The notes under the pieces are model-generated. The model was not told where the DNA came from. It ran no database searches and was given only the letters and a program-made list of their open reading frames with translations. A stretch of DNA of 64,000 bases, taken from the NCBI RefSeq assembly GCF_014650895.1, contig NZ_BMVV01000003.1:372001-436000 (forward strand), written 5' to 3'. The position numbers and the translations under genes were made by a program. How positions within the stretch are numbered: position 1 is the first letter of the stretch; each line of letters starts with the position of its first letter. Source of the DNA: Streptomyces omiyaensis (lineage in GTDB: Bacteria > Actinomycetota > Actinomycetes > Streptomycetales > Streptomycetaceae). This document shows, in pieces, positions 17,053-26,484 of the stretch.

Positions 17053-18684
17053 ATGACCACCGAGAACGGCGAGAGCCCCCGTCCGGGCGCCGGCCCGGCC
17101 GACGACAGCTTCCACGTCTTCGACACGACGCTCCGCGACGGAGCCCAGCGTGAGGGCATCAACCTCACCGTCGCGGACAAGCTGACCATCGCCCGGCACC
17201 TCGACGAGTTCGGCGTCGGCTTCATCGAAGGCGGCTGGCCCGGCGCCAACCCGCGGGACACCGAGTTCTTCGCCCGCGCCCGCCAGGAGATCACCTTCCA
17301 GCACGCGCAGCTCGTCGCCTTCGGCGCCACCCGCAGGGCCGGCGGCAGCGCCGCCGACGACCCGCAGGTCAAGGCGCTGCTCGACTCCGGCGCCCCGGTG
17401 ATCACCCTGGTGGCCAAGTCCCACGACCGGCACGTCGAACTGGCCCTGCGCACCACGCTCGACGAGAACCTGGAGATGGTCCGCGACACCGTCGCCCACC
17501 TGCGCGCCCAGGGCCGCCGCGTCTTCGTCGACTGCGAGCACTTCTTCGACGGCTACAAGGCGAACCCCGCCTACGCCAAGGCCGTCGTCAGCGCCGCGCA
17601 CGAGGCCGGCGCCGACGTCGTCATCCTCTGCGACACCAACGGCGGCATGCTCCCCGCCCAGGTCCAGGCCGTCGTCGCCACCGTCCTCGCCGACACCGGC
17701 GCCCGGCTCGGCATCCACGCCCAGGACGACACCGGCTGCGCCGTCGCCAACACCCTCGCCGCCGTCGACGCCGGCGCCACCCACGTCCAGTGCACCGCCA
17801 ACGGCTACGGCGAGCGGGTCGGCAACGCCAACCTCTTCCCGGTCGTCGCCGCCCTGGAGATCAAGTACGGCAAGAAGGTGCTGCCCGACGGCGCCCTCGC
17901 CGAGATGACCCGGATCTCGCACGCCATCGCCGAGGTCGTCAACCTCACCCCCTCCACCCACCAGCCGTACGTGGGCGTCTCCGCCTTCGCCCACAAGGCC
18001 GGACTGCACGCCTCCGCCATCAAGGTCGACCCCGACCTCTACCAGCACATCGACCCCGAGCTGGTCGGCAACACCATGCGGATGCTCGTCTCCGACATGG
18101 CGGGCCGCGCCTCCATCGAGCTCAAGGGCAAGGAGCTCGGCGTCGACCTCGGCGGCGACCGCGCCCTCGTCGCCCGGGTCGTCGAGCGGGTCAAGGAGCG
18201 CGAGCTCCAGGGGTACACCTACGAGGCGGCCGACGCCTCCTTCGAACTGCTGCTCAGGGCCGAGGCCGAGGGGCGGGCCCGCCGCTACTTCCGCACCGAG
18301 TCCTGGCGGGCCATCACCGAGAACCGCCCCGACGGCACCCACGCCAACGAGGCCACCGTCAAGCTCTGGGCCAAGGGCGAGCGGATGCTCGCGACCGCCG
18401 AGGGCAACGGCCCGGTCAACGCCCTCGACCGCGCCCTGCGGGTCGCCCTGGAGCGGATCTACCCGCAGCTCGCCAAGTTCGAGCTGGTCGACTACAAGGT
18501 CCGCATCCTCGAAGGCCGGCACGGCACCGAGTCCACCACCCGGGTCCTCGTCACCACGAGCGACGGCAACACCGAGTGGGCCACCGTCGGCGTCGGCGAG
18601 AACGTGATCGCCGCCTCCTGGCAGGCCATCGAGGACGCCTTCACCTACGGTCTGCTGCGGGCCGGGGTCGACCCCGCCGAATGA
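17053..18684 (+). CDS. cimA: Citramalate synthase (HMGL-like, LeuA family)
   Basis: Condenses pyruvate and acetyl-CoA to (R)-citramalate, giving 2-ketobutyrate for isoleucine without threonine. LeuC, LeuD and LeuB, all encoded here, complete that route. The 543-residue protein has the catalytic DTTLRDGAQREGINLTV near residue 24 and HAQDDTGCAVANTLAAVDAG for the metal site. The cimA-type length and the C-terminal allosteric dimer domain favour citramalate synthase over isopropylmalate synthase. Homocitrate-type activity cannot be excluded. ATG at 17053 follows AGGAG at 17037-17041. The in-frame GTG at 17005 is less likely. It is preceded by the peptide/terminator leader. Confidence 0.9.
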   Translation: MTTENGESPRPGAGPADDSFHVFDTTLRDGAQREGINLTVADKLTIARHLDEFGVGFIEGGWPGANPRDTEFFARARQEITFQHAQLVAFGATRRAGGSAADDPQVKALLDSGAPVITLVAKSHDRHVELALRTTLDENLEMVRDTVAHLRAQGRRVFVDCEHFFDGYKANPAYAKAVVSAAHEAGADVVILCDTNGGMLPAQVQAVVATVLADTGARLGIHAQDDTGCAVANTLAAVDAGATHVQCTANGYGERVGNANLFPVVAALEIKYGKKVLPDGALAEMTRISHAIAEVVNLTPSTHQPYVGVSAFAHKAGLHASAIKVDPDLYQHIDPELVGNTMRMLVSDMAGRASIELKGKELGVDLGGDRALVARVVERVKERELQGYTYEAADASFELLLRAEAEGRARRYFRTESWRAITENRPDGTHANEATVKLWAKGERMLATAEGNGPVNALDRALRVALERIYPQLAKFELVDYKVRILEGRHGTESTTRVLVTTSDGNTEWATVGVGENVIAASWQAIEDAFTYGLLRAGVDPAE

Positions 18685-18688
18685 GACC

Positions 18689-18732
18689 GACATACGCCAG
18701 GTATGTCTAGTTCGATCCCGTTCGGGTAATTT
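18689..18732 (+). promoter_or_regulatory. Palindrome and leaderless promoter of the TPM-like gene
   Basis: GACATACGCCAGGTATGTC (18689-18707) has perfect 7-bp arms. TAATTT (18727-18732) then lies exactly six bases before the ATG, with no ribosome site. The palindrome overlaps the -35 position, as expected of a repressor site. It is too close to the cimA stop to be a plain terminator and has no T-run. Confidence 0.6.
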
Positions 18733-18738
18733 CGAACC

Positions 18739-20079
18739 ATGAGGACCAGGGCGATATCGGTGTGGTCGGCCCTCGCCGGGCTGATCCTCCTGCTGCTCCT
18801 GGCCCTGGCCCCCGCGTCGGCGGGCGCCAGGGCCACCGGCGTCCCGGACGCGGGCGCCGCGCTGAGAGAGGGCCCGGTCTACGTGGACCCGGGCGCCGCC
18901 GACCAGCTCTCGAAGGCCGATGCGGCCGCCCTCGCGCAGCGGATCGTCGATGCGGACAAGCCGCTCTTCGTGGCGGTCCTGCCGGAGGGCGCGGAGTACC
19001 CGCCCCAGGGCCTCATCGACAACCTGCGCGAGCAGACCGGCCTCGCCGGCGTGTACGCCGTGCGGCTCGGCGACCGCTTCGACGCGAAGGCGGACACCCG
19101 GGTGCTGTCGGCGGGCGCGGTGGAGAACATGGTCGCCACCGTCACCCGGCCCGGCACCGACGCCGCCACCGAGCTGAACGCCTTCGCCGACCAGGCCCTC
19201 CCGGCCATGCGCGGCACCGCGCCGGACGCCTGGGGAGGCGCCTCCTCCGGCTCCGGCGTGCCGGTCGCCGGCCTCGTCACCCTCGGCGCGGTCGCCGTCG
19301 CCGGCGGGGCGGGCGCCTACGCCGTGGTGCGCGGCCGGCGGAAGCGGAAGGAGGCGGAGGAGCGGGCCGCCCTGGACCGGCTCCGGGTCGTCGTCGACGA
19401 GGACATCACCGCCTTCGGCGAGGAGCTGGAGCGGCTCGACTTCCACCCCGCCGAGCGCGGCGCCGACGAGGCGATGCGCGCCGACTACGAACAGGCCCTG
19501 GACTCCTACGACCGGGCGAAGTCGCTGATGGGCTCCGCCGCCCGGCCGCACGACGTACGGGGCGTCACCCAGGCCCTGGAGGACGGCCGCTACGCGCTGG
19601 CGGTCCTGGACGCCCGCCGCGGCTCACGCCCGCTGCCCGAGCGCCGCCCCCCGTGCTTCTTCGACCCGCGCCACGGCCCCTCCACCGGGGACCGCACCTG
19701 GACGCCGGCCGGCGGAGCCTCCCGGGAGGTGCCGGTCTGCGCCGCCGACGCGGCCCGCCTCGACGACGGCGAGGACCCGCACGCCCGCACCGTCGAGACC
19801 GACTCCGGCCGCCGCCCCTACTGGGAGGCGGGCCCGGCCTACGGCCCCTGGGCGGGCGGCTACTTCGGCGGCGGCCTCCTCCCCGGCCTCCTCGTGGGAA
19901 CCCTCCTCGGCTCCGCGCTCTCCACCCCCGCCTACGCCTCCGAGTACGGCGGCCCGGACTTCCAGGGCGACGACTTCGGCGGCGGCGGCGACTTCGGGGG
20001 CGACTTCGGCGGCGGGGGCGGCTTCGGCGGCGGCGACTTCGGGGGCGGCGGCGGCTTCGACGGCGGCGGAGGCTTCTGA
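18739..20079 (+). CDS. TPM-domain-like membrane protein with Gly-rich tail
   Basis: The 446-residue protein has a signal peptide or TM helix (ISVWSALAGLILLLLLALAP), an extracytoplasmic domain resembling the TPM (TLP18.3/Psb32) fold (residues about 45-160), a TM helix near 175-195 (VAGLVTLGAVAVAGGAGAYAV), a charged coiled segment, and a C-terminal segment ending in repeated DFGGG units. Such proteins are envelope-associated and of unknown function. The 3' end is dense in GGC codons, so a length error there is possible. It converges with the clamp-like gene (18 bp between stops). Confidence 0.75.
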   Translation: MRTRAISVWSALAGLILLLLLALAPASAGARATGVPDAGAALREGPVYVDPGAADQLSKADAAALAQRIVDADKPLFVAVLPEGAEYPPQGLIDNLREQTGLAGVYAVRLGDRFDAKADTRVLSAGAVENMVATVTRPGTDAATELNAFADQALPAMRGTAPDAWGGASSGSGVPVAGLVTLGAVAVAGGAGAYAVVRGRRKRKEAEERAALDRLRVVVDEDITAFGEELERLDFHPAERGADEAMRADYEQALDSYDRAKSLMGSAARPHDVRGVTQALEDGRYALAVLDARRGSRPLPERRPPCFFDPRHGPSTGDRTWTPAGGASREVPVCAADAARLDDGEDPHARTVETDSGRRPYWEAGPAYGPWAGGYFGGGLLPGLLVGTLLGSALSTPAYASEYGGPDFQGDDFGGGGDFGGDFGGGGGFGGGDFGGGGGFDGGGGF

Positions 20080-20097
20080 AGCGTCCGCCGACACCCC

Positions 20098-21207
20098 TCA
20101 GACCAGCGGCTTCACCGACATCAGCAGGTGGCGGTGGTGGTCGCCGGGGCCGTCGGTGAGGAGGGCGCGCTGGCCCGGGCCGAGGAGGTGGAGACGGACG
20201 TCCTCGGCGGTGAAGCGGGTCAGGGCGTCCAGCAGATAGCCGGGGTTGAAGGCCACCGTCAGGGCCTCGGCGCCGTCGAGCGCCGCGGGCAGCCGCTGGG
20301 AGGCGACGTCGTCCTCGTAGCCGGCCCGGAGCCTCAGGGCGGTCCCGTCGAAGGCGAGCTGCACCGGACTGTCGCCCTCGGCGACTACCGCGACCCGCTT
20401 CACGGCCTCGACCAGCGCGGCCCGGCCGGTGACCGCCACGGCGTGGTCGCCGAGGGCGAAGAGCTTGTCGTGGCGGGGGAGCCGCCCGTCGAGCAGCCGG
20501 GCGGTGGTGCGCAGGCCGGCCCGCTCGAAGCCGATGGAGTGCGCGTCGAGTCCGATCCGGGTCCGGCCGGCGCCCGCCAGGGAGCGGGCGGTCTCGGCGA
20601 GGCGGCGGGCCGGGACGACCACGTCGGCACCGGCCGCGGGGACCGCGCCGGCGCCGGGGTGCCACTCCAGGGTGCGGACCGCGTAGCGGTAGCGGTCGGT
20701 GGCGGCGAGGGTCATCACGGGACCGTCCAGTGCGAGCCGTATCCCGGTGAGGACCGGCAGCGAGTCGTCCCGTCCGGCCGCAGCCGTGACCTGGCCGACC
20801 GCCTCCGCGAAGGCCGCGCCGTCGACCTCGCCGAGGACCGGCGGGAGCGCCGGGGCGGCAGGGTGGGCGTCGAGCGGCAGCAGGGAGAGGCCGAAGCGGA
20901 CGTCGCCGGAGGTGACCGAGAGCCGGGCGTCCTCGACGGCGAGCGCGGTCCGGCCGCGCGGCAGCACCTTGCAGATGTCGAGCAGCCGCCGGCCGAGCAC
21001 CAGCGCGCGGCCCGGCACCACGGTCTCCGCCTCGACCTCCACGCGGGCCGAGGCCTCGTGGTCGAGTCCGAAGACGCTCAGCCGGCCGTCCTGCGACGCC
21101 TCCAGGAGCAGGCCGCCGAGGACGGGCATGGGGGAGCGGGCGGGCAGGACGCGCGCGGCCCACTCGACGGCTTCGGTGAGCACGGCACTGTCGATGCGGA
21201 TCTCCAT
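20098..21207 (-). CDS. Second DNA sliding-clamp-like protein (DnaN paralogue)
   Basis: The 369-residue protein has the three-domain DNA polymerase III beta clamp layout: MEIRIDSAVLTEAVEWAARV, PVLGGLLLEA, PVLTGIRLALDG, LAATDRYRYAV, then DGRLPRHDKLF, and the end LLMSVKPLV. The true replicative dnaN normally lies next to dnaA, which is not here, so this is a paralogue. It may serve a specialised polymerase or be non-processive. ATG at 21207 gives the family N-terminus; a start 10 codons upstream (21237) is less likely. The neighbours (membrane protein, YceI) give no clue. Confidence 0.85.
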   Translation of the reverse strand: MEIRIDSAVLTEAVEWAARVLPARSPMPVLGGLLLEASQDGRLSVFGLDHEASARVEVEAETVVPGRALVLGRRLLDICKVLPRGRTALAVEDARLSVTSGDVRFGLSLLPLDAHPAAPALPPVLGEVDGAAFAEAVGQVTAAAGRDDSLPVLTGIRLALDGPVMTLAATDRYRYAVRTLEWHPGAGAVPAAGADVVVPARRLAETARSLAGAGRTRIGLDAHSIGFERAGLRTTARLLDGRLPRHDKLFALGDHAVAVTGRAALVEAVKRVAVVAEGDSPVQLAFDGTALRLRAGYEDDVASQRLPAALDGAEALTVAFNPGYLLDALTRFTAEDVRLHLLGPGQRALLTDGPGDHHRHLLMSVKPLV

Positions 21208-21250
21208 GCCGCCGACGCTAACGGCCGCCTCTGACAACGGCGTCGGGCAC

Positions 21251-21299
21251 GGAAGCCGAGTGCCGGAAGCCGAGTGCCGGAAGCCGGAAGCCGGGAGCC
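21251..21299. repeat. Seven-base tandem repeat
   Basis: Seven 7-bp units in register: GGAAGCC, GAGTGCC, GGAAGCC, GAGTGCC, GGAAGCC, GGAAGCC, GGGAGCC. It lies between the clamp-like gene and yceI-like gene. Since 7 is not a multiple of 3, it is unlikely to be coding. Probably slippage-prone. Confidence 0.8.
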
Positions 21300-21372
21300 G
21301 GAACGCCGAGCGCCCGCCGTCCGCCGTGGGGCGGAGGGCGGGCGCGCTCGTGTCCGGAGCCTGCGGGGAGGG

Positions 21373-21984
21373 TCAGGCGGCGTTCTTGATGGCGGAGATG
21401 TCGAAGTTCAGCTTCACCTTGTCGCTGACCATGACGCCACCGGTCTCCAGGGCCGCGTTCCAGGTGAGGCCCCACTCGGAGCGGAGGATCTCGGCGGAGC
21501 CCTCGAAGCCGACGCGCTGGTTGCCGTACGGGTCGGTGGCGGTGCCGTTGAACTCCAGGTCGATGGAGAGCGGCTTGGTGACGTCCTTGATGGTCAGGTC
21601 GCCGGTGATGCGGTACTTGTCGCCGCCCAGCTGCGCGGCCTCGGTCGAGCGGAAGGTCATGAGCGGGAACTGCTCGGCGTCGAAGAAGTCGCCGCTGCGC
21701 AGGTGGTTGTCGCGGTCGCCGATGCCGGTGTCGACGGAGGCGATCCTGACGTCGATGGAGGCGGCGGAGGCGGCCGGGTCGGAGCCGTTCAGCCTCAGGG
21801 TGCCCTCGTGCTCGCCGAAGGAGCCGCGGACGTTGGTGACCATCGCGTGGCGGACGGTGAAGCCGATGCTGCTGTGCGCGGCGTCGATGGTGTAGTCGCC
21901 GGTCAGGGCGGCCAGGGCCGGGTCCACGGGGAGGGTGGCGGTGGCGGTGGCGGACTCGGTGGTCTTGCGGCCGAAGAGACCCAT
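21373..21984 (-). CDS. YceI-family lipid-binding protein
   Basis: The 203-residue protein carries the YceI lipocalin-like barrel: GDYTIDAAHSSIGFTVRHAM, then DNHLRSGDFFDAEQFPLMTF and later ITGDLTIKDVTKPLSIDLEF. YceI proteins bind polyisoprenoid or similar lipids. There is no signal peptide, so this one is probably cytoplasmic. The ATG at 21984 has AAGGAG upstream on the coding strand (complement of 21990-21995). A longer in-frame start at 22068 would begin inside the promoter. It has a clear repressed-type promoter upstream. Confidence 0.92.
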   Translation of the reverse strand: MGLFGRKTTESATATATLPVDPALAALTGDYTIDAAHSSIGFTVRHAMVTNVRGSFGEHEGTLRLNGSDPAASAASIDVRIASVDTGIGDRDNHLRSGDFFDAEQFPLMTFRSTEAAQLGGDKYRITGDLTIKDVTKPLSIDLEFNGTATDPYGNQRVGFEGSAEILRSEWGLTWNAALETGGVMVSDKVKLNFDISAIKNAA

Positions 21985-22025
21985 GACGTGCTCCTTCTCG
22001 GGGGTGGTGTCGAAGGCGGGGTGTT

Positions 22026-22076
22026 GTTGAACCTTCAACGAGAACGACTGTAACCCCATTCCGTTCAACTTTCAAC
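22026..22076 (-). promoter_or_regulatory. Promoter of the yceI gene with two operator sites
   Basis: On the minus strand TTGAAA (complement of 22070-22075), a 17-base spacer and TACAGT (complement of 22047-22052) form a near-consensus promoter. Two similar sites, GTTGAACCTTCAAC (22026-22039) and GTTCAACTTTCAAC (22063-22076), cover the transcription start and the -35. The form TTGAA..TTCAA resembles MarR-family sites, but no MarR gene is adjacent. Confidence 0.75.
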
Positions 22077-22253
22077 ATCTCTCGCGAAGGTTCATCCGAA
22101 CGGCCCCGCGCCGGGCCGCCCCGCCGGCTCGCGCGCCTTCCCTGACGCCCTCTGGCGGACGCGCGTAGAACTGCGGCACCATCTCCCTGCGCGACGAGCA
22201 CCACCTGCACCACCGTCCCCACCCGTCACGGTCATCCGCAGGAGGCACCCCCC

Positions 22254-22763
22254 GTGAAGCTCCGTTCCGTCCTCACCGCCGTCGCCCTCGTCCTGGGGGC
22301 CCTCTTCGCCCCCGGCTTCGGCGCCCTCACCACCGCGGGCGACGCCCACGCGGTCACCAAGATCAGCCACGCCACCGCGACCTCGATGTTCCGCTCCTCC
22401 GGCATCACCTGGTCCTCGTCCGGGGGCTGCTCCGACCGCTCCAACCCCACCTGCACCTCCTTCGAGCAGCTCAACCTCGCCACCGCCCAGGGGGCCCAGA
22501 CCCTCAGGAGCGCCAGCGGCTGCGCCCTCAACATCACCGGAGGCACCGAGACCGGCCACGCGGGCGGCACCTACTCGCACTGGAACGGGTACAAGCTCGA
22601 CTTCGCCAAGGGCACCTGCGTCACGAACTACGTGAAGAACACGTTCACCTACATCGGCGTGCGGGGCGACGGTGCCCCGCAGTGGCGTTCCGGCGCCGGT
22701 AACGTCTACGCCGACGAGGGGAACCACTGGGACGTGACCTTCTACAACTGCGGCGGCTGCTGA
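22254..22763 (+). CDS. Secreted M15/DD-peptidase-like zinc protein
   Basis: The 169-residue protein starts with a signal peptide (cleavage expected after GDAHA, about residue 33). The zinc-ligand pattern of M15 DD-peptidases and hedgehog-type enzymes is visible: His109 in YSHWNGYKLDF with Asp116 seven residues on, then Glu155-x-x-His158 in EGNHWDV. Six cysteines (CSDRSNPTC and CGGC among them) suggest disulfides. A similar small secreted family occurs in fungi and some bacteria (memory). Cutting of peptidoglycan stem peptides is likely but unproven. It is followed by its own terminator. Confidence 0.75.
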   Translation: MKLRSVLTAVALVLGALFAPGFGALTTAGDAHAVTKISHATATSMFRSSGITWSSSGGCSDRSNPTCTSFEQLNLATAQGAQTLRSASGCALNITGGTETGHAGGTYSHWNGYKLDFAKGTCVTNYVKNTFTYIGVRGDGAPQWRSGAGNVYADEGNHWDVTFYNCGGC

Positions 22764-22781
22764 CCGACACCGGCGCACGGC

Positions 22782-22822
22782 GCGCGGGTCCCCCGAACGG
22801 CGGGGGCCCGCGCTCTGCTTTT
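22782..22822 (+). terminator. Terminator after the M15-like gene
   Basis: Stem GCGCGGG-T-CCCCC with GGGGG-CCCGCGC (22782-22794, 22802-22813; one bulged T), then TCTGCTTTT. Confidence 0.85.
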
Positions 22823-22957
22823 GTGGTATCCCCACAAGCAAAGGGGGCCTCCGGCTGTGGACTCGCTCCGGGGTCCCCCGGGTTCTGTCCGTCCCCGCCA
22901 GGAATCGACACGCGAGACTGTACGGAGTCGACGGCGGGGTTTCCTTGGTCGAGTTCG

Positions 22958-22963
22958 TAGGGT
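22958..22963 (+). promoter_or_regulatory. Leaderless -10 element of accB
   Basis: TAGGGT lies exactly six bases before the accB ATG and there is no ribosome site, the same layout and hexamer as leuB. Confidence 0.5.
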
Positions 22964-22969
22964 CGGTAC

Positions 22970-24553
<1,584 letters not shown>

Positions 24554-24577
24554 GACCCGGCACAAGGAGTCCACGAA

Positions 24578-24781
24578 GTGACCACGCCTGCCACGGCCAA
24601 CCTTCTCCGCGTCGAGAAGGGCCACGCCGACCCCGAGGAGCTGGCCGCCATCACCGCGGTCCTGCTCGCCCGTGCCGCCTCGCAGCCCGAGCCGGCCGCC
24701 GCCCACCACTCCCGCACCCCGGCCGGCTGGCGCCGTCTGGAGCGCGAGGGCGGCTTCCGCGCCCCGCACAGCTGGCGCTGA
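24578..24781 (+). CDS. accE: Acyl-CoA carboxylase epsilon subunit
   Basis: The 67-residue protein begins VTTPATANLLRVEKGHADPE and matches the short helical epsilon subunits that bind the beta hexamer and raise its activity in actinomycetes (ADPEELAAITAVLLAR helix, then the SRTPAGWRRLEREGGFRAP tail). The GTG follows AAGGAG at 24564-24569. Its place after accB supports the call. It ends just before a long bidirectional terminator. Confidence 0.92.
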   Translation: MTTPATANLLRVEKGHADPEELAAITAVLLARAASQPEPAAAHHSRTPAGWRRLEREGGFRAPHSWR

Positions 24782-24792
24782 CGCCCCTGGCA

Positions 24793-24841
24793 CACGGGAA
24801 AGGGCCCCCGCTCCTCGAAGGAGCGGGGGCCCTTTCCCGTG
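24793..24841. terminator. Bidirectional terminator between accE and cvnD2
   Basis: A perfect 22-bp stem (24793-24814 with 24820-24841, loop TCGAA) between convergent genes. The stem itself holds AAAGGG/CCCTTT, so each strand carries a short T-run in the outer arm. It serves both accE and the conservon. Confidence 0.9.
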
Positions 24842-24871
24842 GCGGTGCTGCCGCCGAGCCCGTCGGGACGG

Positions 24872-25453
24872 TTACCGCAGGCGGGCCATGAGCGCGTGCT
24901 CCACCAGGGTGATGAGCGCGCTCTTGGCGTCCCCGCGGTGGCGGGCGTCGGTGGTGATGATGGGGGTGTCCGGCCCGATCTGGAGGGCCTCGCGGACCTC
25001 GTCGGGGGTGTACGGCTGGTTGCCGTCGAAGCCGTTGAGGGCGATGACGAAGGGCAGGCCGCTGTTCTCGAAGTAGTCGACGGCCGGGAAGCAGTCGGCG
25101 AGACGGCGGGTGTCGACGAGCACGACGGCGCCGATGGCGCCGCGGACCAGGTCGTCCCACATGAACCAGAAGCGGTCCTGGCCCGGCGTACCGAAGAGGT
25201 ACAGGATCAGGTCCTGGTCCAGCGTGATGCGGCCGAAGTCCATGGCGACAGTCGTCGTCGTCTTGTCGCCGGTGTGCGTGAGGTCGTCGATGCCCGCGGA
25301 CGCGGACGTCATGACGGCCTCGGTACGCAGCGGGTTGATCTCCGAGACGGCGCCGACGAACGTGGTCTTGCCCACGCCGAAGCCACCCGCCACCACGATC
25401 TTCGCGCTGGTGGTTGAACGGGCCGCGCCGCCGCTAGAGCTTGCGAAGTCCAC
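24872..25453 (-). CDS. cvnD2: Conservon small GTPase CvnD (second conservon)
   Basis: The 193-residue Ras-like GTPase has the P-loop VAGGFGVGKTTFVGAV near residue 20, G3 TPGQDRFW, and NGFD at the G4 position. CvnD ends the signal pathway that starts with the CvnA sensor kinase at the membrane. It overlaps cvnC by 20 bp. It is almost identical to the other CvnD in this window (30085-30666), with a 223-nt fully identical block at 25021-25243. Numbering follows remembered S. coelicolor order. Confidence 0.95.
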   Translation of the reverse strand: MDFASSSGGAARSTTSAKIVVAGGFGVGKTTFVGAVSEINPLRTEAVMTSASAGIDDLTHTGDKTTTTVAMDFGRITLDQDLILYLFGTPGQDRFWFMWDDLVRGAIGAVVLVDTRRLADCFPAVDYFENSGLPFVIALNGFDGNQPYTPDEVREALQIGPDTPIITTDARHRGDAKSALITLVEHALMARLR

Positions 25454-25967
25454 TGAGCACCCTTTCGAGCAGTGTCACGTCTGGCTGACCGCCGGCGGCT
25501 TCGTCGCCGCCGGGCTGGTGAATGGCGACGAGTCCGGCCTCGGCCAGGTCGGCGACGAGGATTCGGGCGACGCCGAGGGGAATGGAGAGAAGGGCCGAGA
25601 TCTCAGCGACCGACTTGATCTCGAAGCAGAGCCGGCAGATCCGCTGGTGCTCGGGCAACTGCCCCTGCAGCCGGGACGGGTCGGCCGTGGTGCTGACCAG
25701 CGCCTCGATGGCGAGCTGGTAGCGCGGCCGGGTCCGGCCACCGGTCATCGCGTACGGACGCACGAGCGGGTTGTGACCGCCCCCGGCGCCCGCGCCGCCC
25801 GAGGCGCGCGGGGCCGACGGCTGGGCCTGCGGCTGCCCGTAGGGCTGCTGGACACCCTGTCTGCTGGGTGCGGAAGGGAAGTTGTACCGGTTCTGCGCGG
25901 CGTCGCCCATCGGCGCCTGATGCGCATCGAAACCGTTGTAGGGGTTCGCCCCCGGGGGTGTTCCCAC
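25434..25967 (-). CDS. cvnC2: Conservon protein CvnC (DUF742)
   Basis: The 177-residue protein has a Gln/Pro-rich N-terminus and the DUF742 winged-helix-like core (LVRPYAMTGGRTRPRYQLAI, then ICRLCFEIKSVAEISALL, ending LLERVLSGLRKL). I place the start at GTG 25967, which has a GGAGGAGGA ribosome site and gives VGTPPGANPY, aligning with MTPPPATHDPY of the sister protein. An ATG ten codons upstream (25997) is the alternative. CvnC proteins are thought to assemble with CvnA, B and D at the membrane. Stop overlaps the cvnD start. Confidence 0.92.
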   Translation of the reverse strand: MGTPPGANPYNGFDAHQAPMGDAAQNRYNFPSAPSRQGVQQPYGQPQAQPSAPRASGGAGAGGGHNPLVRPYAMTGGRTRPRYQLAIEALVSTTADPSRLQGQLPEHQRICRLCFEIKSVAEISALLSIPLGVARILVADLAEAGLVAIHQPGGDEAAGGQPDVTLLERVLSGLRKL

Positions 25968-26060
25968 GTCTCCTCCTCCGACTGCCTCGCGGTCCATGTC
26001 CCTTGGAGCCGCGTCACCGCACCCTAACGGTGCGGTGACGAGATACGCACTGTGTGTCTG

Positions 26061-26474
26061 TTAGTTGAGAAGACTTCCCTGGAGCTCCGCCCGCAGGTCC
26101 GGGGTGAGGACGGAGCCCGCGCGGTCCACGAGCAGGGCCATCTCGTATCCCACCAGACCGATGTCGGACTCGGGGTGGGCGAGGACGGCCAGCGAGGAAC
26201 CGTCCGAGACCGACATGATGAAGAGGAAGCCGCGCTCCATCTCCACCACGGTCTGGTTGACCGCGCCGCCCTCGAAGATCCGGGAGGCGCCCGCGGTCAG
26301 CGAGGTCAGCCCGGAGGCGACCGCCGCCAGCTGGTCGGCACGGTCCCGGGGGAATCCTTCGGACATGGCCAGCAGGAGTCCGTCGGCGGAGACCACCACC
26401 GTGTGGGACACCCCGGGGGTGTTGTCCACGAAGTTGGTGATCAACCAGTTCAGATTCTGCGCCGCCTGGCTCAT
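26061..26474 (-). CDS. cvnB2: Conservon roadblock/LC7 protein CvnB
   Basis: The 137-residue protein is a roadblock/LC7 domain (MSQAAQNLNWLITNFVDNTP start, then SHTVVVSADGLLLAMSEGF and LTSLTAGASRIFEGG). Such domains bind and regulate small GTPases, here CvnD. ATG at 26474 fits the family start, 10 bp after the cvnA stop. The last 97 nt of the gene's 5' region (26380-26476) are identical to the other cvnB. Confidence 0.95.
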   Translation of the reverse strand: MSQAAQNLNWLITNFVDNTPGVSHTVVVSADGLLLAMSEGFPRDRADQLAAVASGLTSLTAGASRIFEGGAVNQTVVEMERGFLFIMSVSDGSSLAVLAHPESDIGLVGYEMALLVDRAGSVLTPDLRAELQGSLLN

Positions 26475-26484
26475 CGGGCTCACA

